A DNA stretch of 64,000 nt from Ktedonobacteria bacterium brp13 (lineage in GTDB: Bacteria; Chloroflexota; Ktedonobacteria; Ktedonobacterales; Ktedonobacteraceae), in the NCBI GenBank assembly GCA_015099395.1, contig AP024096.1, positions 2,108,001 to 2,172,000 of the forward strand, in the 5' to 3' direction. Position 1 is the stretch's first letter, and the number at the start of each line of letters is the position of its first letter. The translations under genes were made by a program, and so were the position numbers. Positions 17,239-26,407 of the stretch are shown piece after piece. The notes below the pieces were generated by a model. It was not told the DNA's origin. It searched no databases and was given only the letters and a program-made list of their open reading frames with translations.

Positions 17239-17784
17239 ATGCGTCAACCAAACAGCCCTGCTCTACGGGAAGATATCGATTTTGATCTTCTTTACCGCAC
17301 GCATGCACGAACAATCTTACGCTATCTCACTTCGCATGTATCTTTAAAAGAAGATGCGGAGGATCTTTTAATGGAGGTATTTCTCGCTTCTTTTCGTAAT
17401 CTTACAAGGCAACAGATGAGCCATGCTGAGCAACAGGCATGGTTATTGCGTGTTGCTCGCAATAAATTGGCTGATCACTATCATCTCAATCATTCAGGGA
17501 CGAAACACCTTCTCATTGATGAGGTGGTCGAAACATTGACGGAGGAAAATATCTCTCAGCTACCAGAACCATCGACCTTACGTCAGGAAGAGCATCTGCA
17601 TCTGATGGCGCATATCAGGACGCTCAACACGCTCCAGCAAGAGATATTACAACTATATTTCGCTTATGGCATGCATTCAACCGAAATTGCCGAGAAACTC
17701 AACAAAAACGCAACGACTATTCGAGCAATACTATCTCGTACTTTAAATAAGCTGCGTTTAATATACGAAAAGCAGGAGGTGTAG
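17239..17784 (+). CDS. ECF-type RNA polymerase sigma factor
   Basis: 181 residues from an ATG preceded by GGAAGG; the frame stays open far upstream but that stretch is IS end sequence. Region 2 is DFDLLYRTHARTILRYLTSH then EDAEDLLMEVFLASFRN. Region 4 is LNTLQQEILQLYFAYGMHST then EIAEKLNKNATTIRAILSRTLNKLR, a helix-turn-helix for the -35 element. Five bases separate its stop from the next gene, a single-span membrane protein that may be its anti-sigma partner. The trigger is unknown. Confidence 0.92.
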   Translation: MRQPNSPALREDIDFDLLYRTHARTILRYLTSHVSLKEDAEDLLMEVFLASFRNLTRQQMSHAEQQAWLLRVARNKLADHYHLNHSGTKHLLIDEVVETLTEENISQLPEPSTLRQEEHLHLMAHIRTLNTLQQEILQLYFAYGMHSTEIAEKLNKNATTIRAILSRTLNKLRLIYEKQEV

Positions 17785-17789
17785 AAGAA

Positions 17790-19364
17790 ATGGACACACA
17801 TGAGAGCACCTTTCGTCCTGAAGACATTGATGCTGATATTGATCAGCTATTAAAAGTACGTCATCAGGGAGAGAATGCCTTTCACCCGAAAGCTCGCCTG
17901 GTCTATGAGATGAGGGATCTCTATTTGCAGGATCGATATGTAGAAGAATCCCAAGTATTAGATCGAACCTGGGAGCGTCTTTCTCGGCAGTTACAGGACC
18001 CGTTAGAAAAGGCGCCTGTCTCAGGAGCGTGGCATCAAATGCAGAGGGAAAAGAGCCAGATGATTGTTCTCAGGCGCAAACAAAAGAGTGTCCTAAAACA
18101 ACGTCTGATGGGTATAGGATTGGGATTGGTTGCTGCGCTTGTTCTGGCAAGTACCATCGCCCTTTTCACTGTTCAGCAGCAAAACCAGATGAAGTATGGA
18201 GCAAGTAGTCCTTTGCATGGACATGTTGTCTTTCGTTCCAAAAGTGAAGATGGAGATGCCAGTGTGAATTGGCCAACTGCAGGACCGCGCCTGACAACCA
18301 TTGTGGAGAAGCAGAATAACCCATTTGGCGAGACAATCAAGATATTGGATGCGAAGACAAATCAGACGTACGCGAGCATTCCCCTGGGTGCAAACGAACT
18401 TATGAATATTCCTGAATCCTGGTCGCCGACGGGTGATTTGCTTGCCATTACAACCAACGAGAGAATCATCATCGTCAATGGTCAAACAGGGCATATCATT
18501 ACGAGTCGCACAGTACTCACCTCGATGGGGATGCCTCCAACCCAGAGCAGCACACAATCTCATCTTGGGGCACTTTCCTCTGCATCTTCGTTTCATGGTA
18601 TCGCATGGTTCGCATGGTCTCCTGATGGCAAATCAATTGCCTCTTCCTATGGTTCTGGGGCTGTGCAGGGGGGGAATCCTTCGTCAATTCAAGTCTGGAA
18701 CCCCACAACAGGAGATGTTTCTACCTCTTTGAGGACAGATCCAGGTTGGAGTGTTGCAGAAATTTCCTGGTCTTCTGATGGAAAGTACATCGCTGCCAAC
18801 ACGGCAAAGAGTCAGACACAAAGTCAGACACAAAATCAGGTGACCGTGTGGAATGTCAAAACGCAGCAGATCGTGTTTCAACATGCTGTCAGTCAAGAGC
18901 TTTCAGGTTCTACCTGGCAGCCTGGCACACACAATCTGGCGTTTTCCCTGCTTGCAGGAGGGGCATTCGATGGAGATGTGATGAATTTATGGAATATAGA
19001 CACCAAAGCACTGATGAAAACATTTCCTGGTGTAACGGCCAGCGAAATGGCCTGGTCGCCCAATGGAGACGAGATTGCTTACAATACCATGATTGGTGGT
19101 GGTAAAACGGATGCAGTGACAATTATGAATATTAAGAGCGGCCAAAAGGTCTACACCTATCAGGTGTCAGCTCCATCCCAGCACACCATTAATATCGGTT
19201 CGCCAGCCTGGTCACCTGATGGCAAATATATTCTAACCAGTGAGGTTACAACGTCCGCCATGACAACACACAACTCTACCGGGCAGCCTAATACCTGGCA
19301 GACAAATAAACACTTCTATCAGCAACCGCAGGCATCACATATTGTAAAGATTTGGGAGTCCTAA
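17790..19364 (+). CDS. Membrane protein with external WD40-like beta-propeller, possible anti-sigma factor
   Basis: 524 residues. The first 105 are hydrophilic and would be cytoplasmic. One membrane segment (about 107-128, GIGLGLVAALVLASTIALFTV) leads to an outer domain with repeated blades marked WSPTGDLL, WSPDGKSIAS, WSSDGKYIAA, WSPNGDEIAY and WSPDGKYILT. It is co-transcribed with the ECF sigma factor just before it. Cytoplasmic tail, one membrane span and an external sensor is the common design of anti-sigma factors, but no zinc-binding HxxxCxxC motif is seen, so the role is inferred. Confidence 0.8.
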   Translation: MDTHESTFRPEDIDADIDQLLKVRHQGENAFHPKARLVYEMRDLYLQDRYVEESQVLDRTWERLSRQLQDPLEKAPVSGAWHQMQREKSQMIVLRRKQKSVLKQRLMGIGLGLVAALVLASTIALFTVQQQNQMKYGASSPLHGHVVFRSKSEDGDASVNWPTAGPRLTTIVEKQNNPFGETIKILDAKTNQTYASIPLGANELMNIPESWSPTGDLLAITTNERIIIVNGQTGHIITSRTVLTSMGMPPTQSSTQSHLGALSSASSFHGIAWFAWSPDGKSIASSYGSGAVQGGNPSSIQVWNPTTGDVSTSLRTDPGWSVAEISWSSDGKYIAANTAKSQTQSQTQNQVTVWNVKTQQIVFQHAVSQELSGSTWQPGTHNLAFSLLAGGAFDGDVMNLWNIDTKALMKTFPGVTASEMAWSPNGDEIAYNTMIGGGKTDAVTIMNIKSGQKVYTYQVSAPSQHTINIGSPAWSPDGKYILTSEVTTSAMTTHNSTGQPNTWQTNKHFYQQPQASHIVKIWES

Positions 19365-19514
19365 ATCTTTTACAGTGTGGCCCCTATTTTGCGGCGACTC
19401 TTTTCAGAGATGAGCAATGCAAATAGGAACCACAACGCCAAACAATTATCTTTTTCTCAATTCAAGCATCTGGCATCAGCATCAAAAATACCTGTTTCTA
19501 TAGAAGAAAGGAAA

Positions 19515-20699
19515 ATGACAATGGCAATCGTAAAGGCCGCCCTGAAAGAGGCTGGCTGGACATTTGTTATCAGCCGTATAGTCATCATGATGTTAACATT
19601 TCTAGTCATCTCTCTCTTACCAACAAGAGGTAGCCTCTCTGTCTCCAATTGCTTTACATCGCCACGCTCTTGCGTCTTTGCATGGATGCACTTCGATGTA
19701 TTCTCTTACATAGCTATAGCTCTACATGGATATAGTACTGAGACTTCAACTGCTTTTTTTCCGCTCTGGCCCCTTCTCTTGCATCTAGTGGGTGCACCAC
19801 TAGGAGCATCAGCGAATCTCTACTATCTTATAGGGATTGTCCTGGCCAATATATTGTTTTTTCTCGCACTCGTTCTCCTCTATCTTCTTACTGTTGAACT
19901 GTTTGATCACACTATCGCCAAGAAAGCCCTCATATATCTCGCCTTTGCGCCGTATGCCTTATTTTTCTTTATTGGCTATACGGAAGCACTCTTTTTAGTC
20001 CTGTGTCTTGCCACATTTTTCTGCTTACAGCGAGCAGCAAAATATGGGAACATCGGATACTGGTGGCTTGCTGGGCTCTCTGGTTTGCTCGCAGCCTTGA
20101 CACGCTCACAAGGTTTTCTCTTGACCATTCCTTTCATCGTTGTTTTCGCACAACGTTATCTGGTAGCAAGCAAAATCCAGCTAACCGCCTGGCGTGAAAA
20201 GATGATGGCCTTGCTTCCTATTGTACTTGTTCCTACCGGTGTTGTGATCTATATGTGTTATCTCTGGTATACGAAAGGCAATCCAATGCTCTTCAGCGTG
20301 GCTGAGGCAAAAGATTGGAATCGCGCTTTTAAATTTCCCTGGATCGGACTACTCGATGCACTCCATGCGCTCTTTGTTCCTGGTCCCCTACAAATTTCAA
20401 ATACAATAAATCTCACCAGTTTCTTCGTTACCCTCATTGTCCTTGGGTGCAACTGGAAACGTTTACCGCTACACTATGCTCTTTTTGCTCTGATTCTCAT
20501 CATTTTCCCACTCTGTTATCCTATCGGCACAGTCGACGCCTTAGCCGCTCTTCCCCGCTATATGCTCATTGTGTTTCCCATCGTGATCATCAGTGCCAGT
20601 TGGAAGCAGCAGCGGTTAGCCACAGTATGTCTGGCATTATCCCTAACGCTCTTTACCTTCAACATCATATTGTTCATCAGTCACTATTGGGTTGCTTAA
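19515..20699 (+). CDS. PIG-V-like membrane mannosyltransferase
   Basis: About 394 residues and some ten membrane segments. Family marks are the acidic loop WMHFDVFSYIAIALHGY and FFPLWPLLL after the first span, and YTEALFLVLCLATFF and ALTRSQGF in the middle. PIG-V-type enzymes move mannose from a polyprenyl-phosphate donor outside the cytoplasm. The frame extends to a GTG at 19377 (440 residues); I prefer ATG 19515 because GAAAGG precedes it, and ATG 19521 is also possible. It follows the sigma/propeller pair closely, so it may belong to the same operon. Confidence 0.8.
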   Translation: MTMAIVKAALKEAGWTFVISRIVIMMLTFLVISLLPTRGSLSVSNCFTSPRSCVFAWMHFDVFSYIAIALHGYSTETSTAFFPLWPLLLHLVGAPLGASANLYYLIGIVLANILFFLALVLLYLLTVELFDHTIAKKALIYLAFAPYALFFFIGYTEALFLVLCLATFFCLQRAAKYGNIGYWWLAGLSGLLAALTRSQGFLLTIPFIVVFAQRYLVASKIQLTAWREKMMALLPIVLVPTGVVIYMCYLWYTKGNPMLFSVAEAKDWNRAFKFPWIGLLDALHALFVPGPLQISNTINLTSFFVTLIVLGCNWKRLPLHYALFALILIIFPLCYPIGTVDALAALPRYMLIVFPIVIISASWKQQRLATVCLALSLTLFTFNIILFISHYWVA

Positions 20700-20850
20700 G
20701 AAAAATGTTGTAGTTATGGCAGAAACTCAATCTATCTTTGCACACCACAACTATCTGTCATTTATTAGATATCCTGGCGTTTCTGTATCATAAATCTTGC
20801 CCATGATTGGCTTGAGAAGCGCGTCGAGGCGATTTTCGAGCCAGGTCTCT

Positions 20851-21076
20851 CTCTCGTAAATTGGCGTGACATCTTATCTCATCTATTTGGCACTACTCGG
20901 AAGGAATGAAACGACCACTATTTGTCTCATAAAATGGCGTGCGTCTCTCGAAAACCGCTTCTGGAGCGGCAAGAATTGTTGCTCACATAACATGGCGTAA
21001 AGCGGAAAAGAGATAAGCTAAGACACGAAACAAACTTAAACGACGAAAGAGTCAATGTTACGCCATGTTATGAGAG
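20851..21076 (+). repeat. Second IS21-like end array
   Basis: The 468 bases between the two glycosyltransferase genes hold the motif CATAAAATGGCGT at 20926-20940, CATAACATGGCGT at 20985-20998 and CGTAAATTGGCGT at 20855-20868, plus an inverted copy at 21057-21076. Downstream, TATCTGA recurs at 21116, 21137 and 21154. The layout resembles transposase-binding repeats at the ends of IS21 or Tn7-like elements, with no transposase nearby. Confidence 0.45.
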
Positions 21077-21167
21077 AGAGGCAGTCTGCTGAAAGCGCTT
21101 GGCAGCGTGGCAAATTATCTGAGAAACGGTACATTTTATCTGATAAATGACACTATCTGAGGGAAAT

Positions 21168-22913
21168 ATGGACACCAGTCTAGATACAATACCTGAAAAT
21201 AGCCCGTCACCAGCACAAGCGGCTACGCTCAAGCGCTCCAAAGCCTGGTCGAAGCGAAACATCGATCTGCTATGCGTGCTGGGTGCGATTATTGCCGCAT
21301 TGATTCCACGTATCGTGCTCGCGCTCCAATTGGATATGGTTACCGATGAGATTGTCTATCTCTATGAAGGCAAGCTCTATCTACCACTCCTTAAACATCT
21401 GAGTTTTGGCTCATCACTCTGGGTAAAGCCTCAATATAATTATGAACATCCACCACTTGTAAAGATCCTGATGGGGATCTCAATGGCGTTCAATAGTCTG
21501 ATTGGGCATCCATTCAACGAGTTGTTCGCAGGCCGTATACCCAGTATTATTATGGGAACAGTGCTCGTTGCCGCTATCTACCTGCTAGGACGCGCCCCTT
21601 TCGGACGCCCGGTCGCGCTCATTGCCGCACTAGCCCTGGCATTGAGTCCCTGGATGAGCTATTTTAGCGCCATTGCCTACCTGGATATGACGATGACGGC
21701 CTTTATCACCATCGCCTTTCTGCTCACCTGGCATGCAACCCGCCGTCCACAACTTTACATGCTCGTAGCGGTCTTTGTTGCTCTGGGGGCTGCCAGCAAA
21801 TATACGGGCGTCCTGATTGTACCGGGAATCGTGCTCTATACTGCCTACTATTTCTTTGCGCTTCGCCCATACATGCCTAAAGAAGAGCGCCCCACTATTC
21901 CCTGGGCCATCTGGGGCGTTACAATCATCACCGCATTGCTCGCCTTCTATATCCTCGATCCTGCTATCTGGGTGAGTCCGTTCGGTCGTTTGACACATAG
22001 CTTCCTCTTTGAATGGAAGCATTCCGTCGGTGGACACTCATTCTTTATCGCTGGCAGCTATGCATTACATGTACAAAAATGGGCCATCGCTTATATCGTC
22101 TTTACCAAAATGAGTGCGTTCCTGACAATCCCGGCAATCTTCTTTGTCATTTTCACGCTCATCCAGCTTGTACGCTTTCATCTACGCAAAGGGAAGACCA
22201 ACCTTCGCACGGCGAACGCGAATGCTTACATTATCATCTGGCTGCTCAGTACATTGGCGATGTTTAGTCTGCTCAACATTGTTGTCGGCACACATTACCA
22301 TCTACCACTGGCAGCCCCCGTTGCTGTCGCTGGCGTAGCTGGCTGGTTTATGCTGTTCAACTGGCTCTTCCGCGCATTGAGCAATAAAGTACCGGTTGAG
22401 CAGGCTCCCAGCACTATCTATGCGCCACAGCAAACACGCAAGGGTGCCAGGTTAGCGGCTGTACTGCTCATTGTACTGATAGGGCTGCTCTCAGCCGGTC
22501 CACATCTGCTTGGATTGGTCACCGTCTACGGAGGTGAGGGTTATACGACTGAGTTCTTCGGAGACAATGAAAATAACGTATTGCAGGTCGCGTATATTGG
22601 GTATCGCGAAGCAGTGCAATGGATAGGGAGCACTCAACCAGGGGTGACACAGGTCGGATTGATCGCTACAGCGGGTACACTGAGGGGTTCTCCACAAGTC
22701 AACTGGTTCCACTATAACGCTGCTATCACAACGCGCTATCATCTAGCTGAGGTTCATCCTGATGATCCGAAAACAATTCGGCAGTATCGCTATCTGGTCT
22801 GGCCTAAGCATCTGGTACAGCGAGGATATGCACTCCCTACCAATTTCCATGTGATTCATGAGATAATGGGAGGAAATACCATTTACTGCTACATCCTGGA
22901 GGCGAACTCGTAG
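21168..22913 (+). CDS. GT39/PMT-family membrane glycosyltransferase
   Basis: 581 residues from ATG 21168, which has GAGGG at five bases; an upstream in-frame ATG at 21147 lacks a site. After a short cytoplasmic stretch there are about ten membrane segments. The first external loop carries the acidic motif MVTDEIVYLYEGK and the NYEHPPLVKILMG motif typical of dolichol/polyprenyl-phosphate mannosyltransferases and ArnT-like enzymes (GT39/GT83). A soluble C-terminal part (about 450-581) follows. It probably transfers a sugar to protein or lipid outside the membrane; the acceptor is unknown. Confidence 0.88.
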   Translation: MDTSLDTIPENSPSPAQAATLKRSKAWSKRNIDLLCVLGAIIAALIPRIVLALQLDMVTDEIVYLYEGKLYLPLLKHLSFGSSLWVKPQYNYEHPPLVKILMGISMAFNSLIGHPFNELFAGRIPSIIMGTVLVAAIYLLGRAPFGRPVALIAALALALSPWMSYFSAIAYLDMTMTAFITIAFLLTWHATRRPQLYMLVAVFVALGAASKYTGVLIVPGIVLYTAYYFFALRPYMPKEERPTIPWAIWGVTIITALLAFYILDPAIWVSPFGRLTHSFLFEWKHSVGGHSFFIAGSYALHVQKWAIAYIVFTKMSAFLTIPAIFFVIFTLIQLVRFHLRKGKTNLRTANANAYIIIWLLSTLAMFSLLNIVVGTHYHLPLAAPVAVAGVAGWFMLFNWLFRALSNKVPVEQAPSTIYAPQQTRKGARLAAVLLIVLIGLLSAGPHLLGLVTVYGGEGYTTEFFGDNENNVLQVAYIGYREAVQWIGSTQPGVTQVGLIATAGTLRGSPQVNWFHYNAAITTRYHLAEVHPDDPKTIRQYRYLVWPKHLVQRGYALPTNFHVIHEIMGGNTIYCYILEANS

Positions 22914-22925
22914 GCATACTCTGTT

Positions 22926-22979
22926 TGGGTCAGCGTGGATATCCATCCCCTTGCTCTGGCTTCACAATGTGCTGACCCA
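22926..22979 (+). terminator. Stem-loop after the GT39 gene
   Basis: TGGGTCAGC (22926-22934) pairs perfectly with GCTGACCCA (22971-22979) across a 36-base loop, 12 bases past the stop codon. The lack of a T run keeps the terminator call tentative. The remaining 200 bases to 23182 show nothing else. Confidence 0.4.
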
Positions 22980-23182
22980 GGCTGCCTGACACGATGTGGG
23001 ACAACCATACACCGGGCTATCCTTCTCACATGAGCCACTACCCTCTATTCTATCTCCGATCAAAATCCGACAAGCGTGCCCAGAGTGGACAGAGATAACA
23101 GTATCGGAAAGTGATAGCAAATGCTTCAACTCATCCATTCAGACAGCTCATTCGTACAGAGGAACCCGTATCCTCCCTACGC

Positions 23183-24196
23183 TTACGAATCAGTTGTCGG
23201 GGGGTGAACTGCTGTACCCAAGATCTCCTGCCCTCCTCGAAGAAAGGATTCAGAGAATGCGTGTGGAAACTCCTTGCGCAGAATATTATAACTGCCGTTC
23301 ACAGCCGCTTGAATGCGCCGCCCATCGGATGCCCGATATAATCCACGGGTTTCCCGTTTGCCAGAAAAAGCGGGCTTTTCCGTTCGTTTTGGGTCGTAAT
23401 TGGGAATCTCATCCAGGTCGAGAAACGATGCCTTTGACGTATAGCTCTCTTCCCGAACCACGACGATCACCCCAACAAGCTGTGCCTTGTAACGGAGCAT
23501 GTCAATAAAGCGGTGATGTGGAATCGACACAAACGTTTGATTGTTGCGCTTGCCCATCTCGACTCCCTGCTTCCACATCTTGTTCAACCCAATCACCAAC
23601 GTTCCAATACCCTCAGCAACCAACAAATCGATGATGCGACGGCTTGCCGTGTGTAAGTAGTGATTCACACGGCGAGTACGCTTCGTCGTAATGCGATCCA
23701 GTTGGCAACTTGTCTTGCAGTGGTGTTGAGCGAGACTGCTCTGATGGCGGGCGCGTTGCTGATTGTAGTATTTGTTGAGATGCTTGAGGGGGCGGACATT
23801 GACGAGAACGGGCGAGAACCCTGGTTTGGTACTGGTGACGGTGGCAAGCTGGTTGACTCCAAGATCAATAGCAGCAATCAACGTGGGATCAACAGCCGCT
23901 TGTTTGATCTCTTTCTGATAGACCACCTCGATGACATAGGACGATCCACGCGGCACGATTCTGACCTGATCAATCTGGTCCCATGCCACCTTCGTTTCAA
24001 TTTCAATCGGTAGCCCTGATGGCACCAGCTTACCCGTCTTTTTGAACGCACGCTTGCCCAGCGCCTGCTTATCATAGAGCAAGATGTTGCGCCCCTTCTC
24101 CTTGTGCTTGTACGCAGGCATCTTCGGCTTCCCAGTGAACTTTTCGGGATGGACATACCACTCTTTGAGAGCATTTCGATACGCTCGCCAATTTTC
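23183..24196 (-). pseudogene. TnpB remnant, 5'-truncated and lacking the RuvC-III Asp
   Basis: The readable frame runs from the IS1-like end at 24196 (ENWRAYRNALKEWYVHPEKF) down to 23183, with an internal ATG at 24121. RuvC-I is intact (AAIDLGVNQLATV). RuvC-II reads TLVIGLNKMW without the canonical Glu; the alternative Glu may lie in REESYTSKAS. At RuvC-III the usual NADVNGAYNI is QAAVNGSYNI, so the catalytic Asp is lost. The N-terminal third is missing beyond the IS1 junction and is not found past the other IS1 end. It is dead as a nuclease by both criteria. Confidence 0.8.
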
Positions 24197-25310
24197 GGTA
24201 GTGACCCTTTTAAGGGGTGATAGGAAGGTGAGCAGTTAACAAGTCTTGGAAGGATCAGAGATGATCTGTCAATCCCAGAGCCATGGCCGGAGATCGTTGC
24301 TGATAGCGATGTACGCCGTCAGGCACCCGAAGCGGCTGGCGCAAAGCGAGATGCGCCCGATGGAAATTGTGATCGAAGATTTGCAAGCCAACGAGGGCAT
24401 CCCAGGTCGCATCGCGTTTGGCAAAGGCATGCGTTTTGCGCGTCAGCGCATTGAGTCGATCACGCAACACCCCATTGAGCCGTTCCAGGTGCACGGTTCC
24501 GGCAGGTCCAATACTGCTGCCCATTGTGGCCCGGATCTCGACCGACAAGAGGCGTCCATGCTCATCATGATGCTTGATCGTCTGCGTCAACGACACCGTG
24601 TCGGGGACGACCAATTTGCGTCGTCCCCTTCTGCCATGACGCGGTTGGGGTTGACGATAGGCATGTTGCAGGATGCTCGGATAGTTTTTCCAGCCATCGC
24701 TGTACCAGGAAAGAGGGCGATGGTGGGTTCGTTGAACCGTCGTGCTCACCGCTTGGCTGATCAAGTCCTCACAGAGCGGACCGGTGGCGTAAGCAGCCAC
24801 GAAGCGACTGTCGCGATCCTGGATCATGCAACCCCAGCGTTCTCCTTCGTCAGGCTGTTGCCCTGCCCCTTTTTTTTCTGAACAAACGACCAGAACTCAT
24901 CAATTTCCACCTGGCTGAGATGCAGATCAGAAGCCAGCACCTCAGTGAGGGCCTCAGCGTGCTCGGCGGCACGTTGGAGCCAGATACCGATCGTTTCGTA
25001 TTTGTGCCCGGTGATCTCTTCAGCAGCCCGCAAGCTGCCGCATCGCATCACTATCAGCAGCGCCTGGGCCACCTCGCTGGCCGGGGTCTTCAACCCATAC
25101 ATCGGGGTGCCTTGCGTTTCTCCAAAGTACGTCTTGCAGGTGCAGCACAGATACCTCTGTCGTCCTCGATGGCTGCCGTTACGCACCACATGTGGCTGTG
25201 TGCATATGGGATTGGGGCAAGGGGGCAGACTGCTCTGCTTTCTTCCTTCTCGCTTGTTCATGCTTCACCTCCTCCCTTCTATTCTCTCACCTCCTTCAAG
25301 AGTCACTACC
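24197..25310 (-). mobile_element. IS1-family insertion sequence
   Basis: Ends are inverted: GGTAGTGACCCTTTTAAGGG on the left against GGTAGTGACTCTTGAAGGAG read inward from 25310. IS1 itself begins GGTAATGACTC. The flanks CAATTTTC and CAATATTG (8 bases each) are a possible decayed target duplication, matching at 6 of 8. Total length is 1114 bases, somewhat longer than IS1. Confidence 0.85.
24255..25261 (-). CDS. IS1-family transposase (InsA-InsB' by -1 frameshift)
   Basis: Two overlapping frames. The upstream one (24824-25261, 145 residues) has the zinc-finger start CPNPICTQPHVVRNG and CCTCKTYF, then a helix-turn-helix, ending soon after QVEIDEFWSFVQKKKG. The downstream one (24255-24827, 190 residues) continues the DDE domain: SWYSDGWKNYPSI and LERLNGVLRDRLN. 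The frames join if the ribosome slips back one base on A-AAA-AAG inside a run of eight A (minus strand). The product then reads FVQKKKGAGQQPDEGERWGC, matching the family. Asp in EIDEFW, Asp in SDGW and Glu near the end form the catalytic triad. Confidence 0.85.
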
Positions 25311-25388
25311 CAATATTGTTATCCATGTATTTTTCCTTTTACTAACTCAGAATGCCTGCCGTTCTTAGAAACTGTGTGCAAAGGCTTC

Positions 25389-26323
25389 TCAAGGGGAACG
25401 AGCTTGTCTGACCTGCTCTCTGGTTGTTTCAGCCGCCCTGGCAAGCCGTCGCACCATGAGACGGATCATAGCAAGGGAGATCCAGGCTTCCTCACTGCTT
25501 GGAAGCACCTCATAATCTTTGGCGAGCCGACGCCAGGTGGAGAGCCAGGCGAACGTTCTCTCGACAATCCAGCGCCATTTGAGGACATGAAAGCCATTGG
25601 GACGGATCTTCTCCCAATCAACGGCTGTATCCTTTGGTGCCCAGACGCCGCGCTGGCCGCTCCAGGGATGTTCCACCACCTCCACCTTCCAGCTGAATGT
25701 CTCTTTGACCCACGCGATGAAGTCGCCTTTCTTGTACGCACTGTCGGCCCAGATCAGCTTGAGTCGAGGAAAGCAGCCTTTCAGTGGTTCCAGAAGCTCT
25801 TTGCCGCCCTCCTGATCCTGGATATCGGCTTTGTGCACCAGGACGTGCAGGATCATTCCCGTAGTATCGACAAGGATATGCCGCTTGCGCCCTTTGACTT
25901 TCTTGCCGCCGTCGTAGCCGCGATCCCCCCTTTTTGGCTCGTTTTCACGGACTGACTATCGATGATCGCGGCGCTGGGCGTTGGTTCGCGTCCCATACTC
26001 ACACGCGTCTTCTCGCGCAAGACCGCATGCATGCGTTGCCAGGTGCCATCGAGGCGCCAAGCTCGGAAATAGCTCCAGACCGTGGACCACGCAGGGAAGT
26101 CGTGCGGCAAGGCTCGCCATTGGCATCCGGTGCGGTCTACGTAGAACAGTGCGTTGAGCACCTCCCGCATGTCAGTCGTGCGCGGATGCCCGCCTTCTTT
26201 GGCTGGCGGGATCAATGGCTCTAAGATTGCCCACTCCTCGTCGGTGAGATCGCTGGGGTAACATCGGGATGACCGTTCACGGGTCACCTTCGAGGGGAGC
26301 GGCTGCTTCCTCCGCTTTGGCAC
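25389..26323 (-). CDS. IS5-family transposase in two frames
   Basis: The upstream frame (25853-26323) has the family N-terminus SDLTDEEWAILEPLIPP, then RTGCQWRALPHDFP and the first Asp in AAIIDSQSVKTSQKGG. The downstream frame (25389-25856) has LIWADSAYKKGDF (second Asp) and KWRWIVERTFAWLSTWRRL (Glu). They join by a -1 shift at AAAAAGGGGGG, giving QKGGDRGYDGGKKVKGRKRH, the expected bridge. Programmed frameshifting is known in the IS427 group of IS5, so this is probably normal expression rather than damage. A possible left end (GAAACTGTGTGCAAA near 25367) has no partner on the right, so the element's limits are unclear. An IS4-like element begins 85 bases upstream. Confidence 0.75.
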
Positions 26324-26407
26324 GGGAACCGTGTCCTCTTGAACACGGGTGCTCGCAGGGGCTGGAGTCGGACGAGAACTGGCCTTGACACTAGCACCCG
26401 GCTTCCT

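Noticed and set aside
19377..19514. GTG start giving a 46-residue longer PIG-V-like protein
   Set aside because: No ribosome site precedes it and the extra residues do not look like the family; not fully excluded.
22996..23508. 170-residue plus-strand frame
   Set aside because: Antisense to the end of the TnpB remnant, with no motif of its own.
24945..25955. 336-residue plus-strand reading frame
   Set aside because: Runs across the end of the IS1-like element into the IS5-like transposase on the opposite strand; composition is that of a shadow frame.
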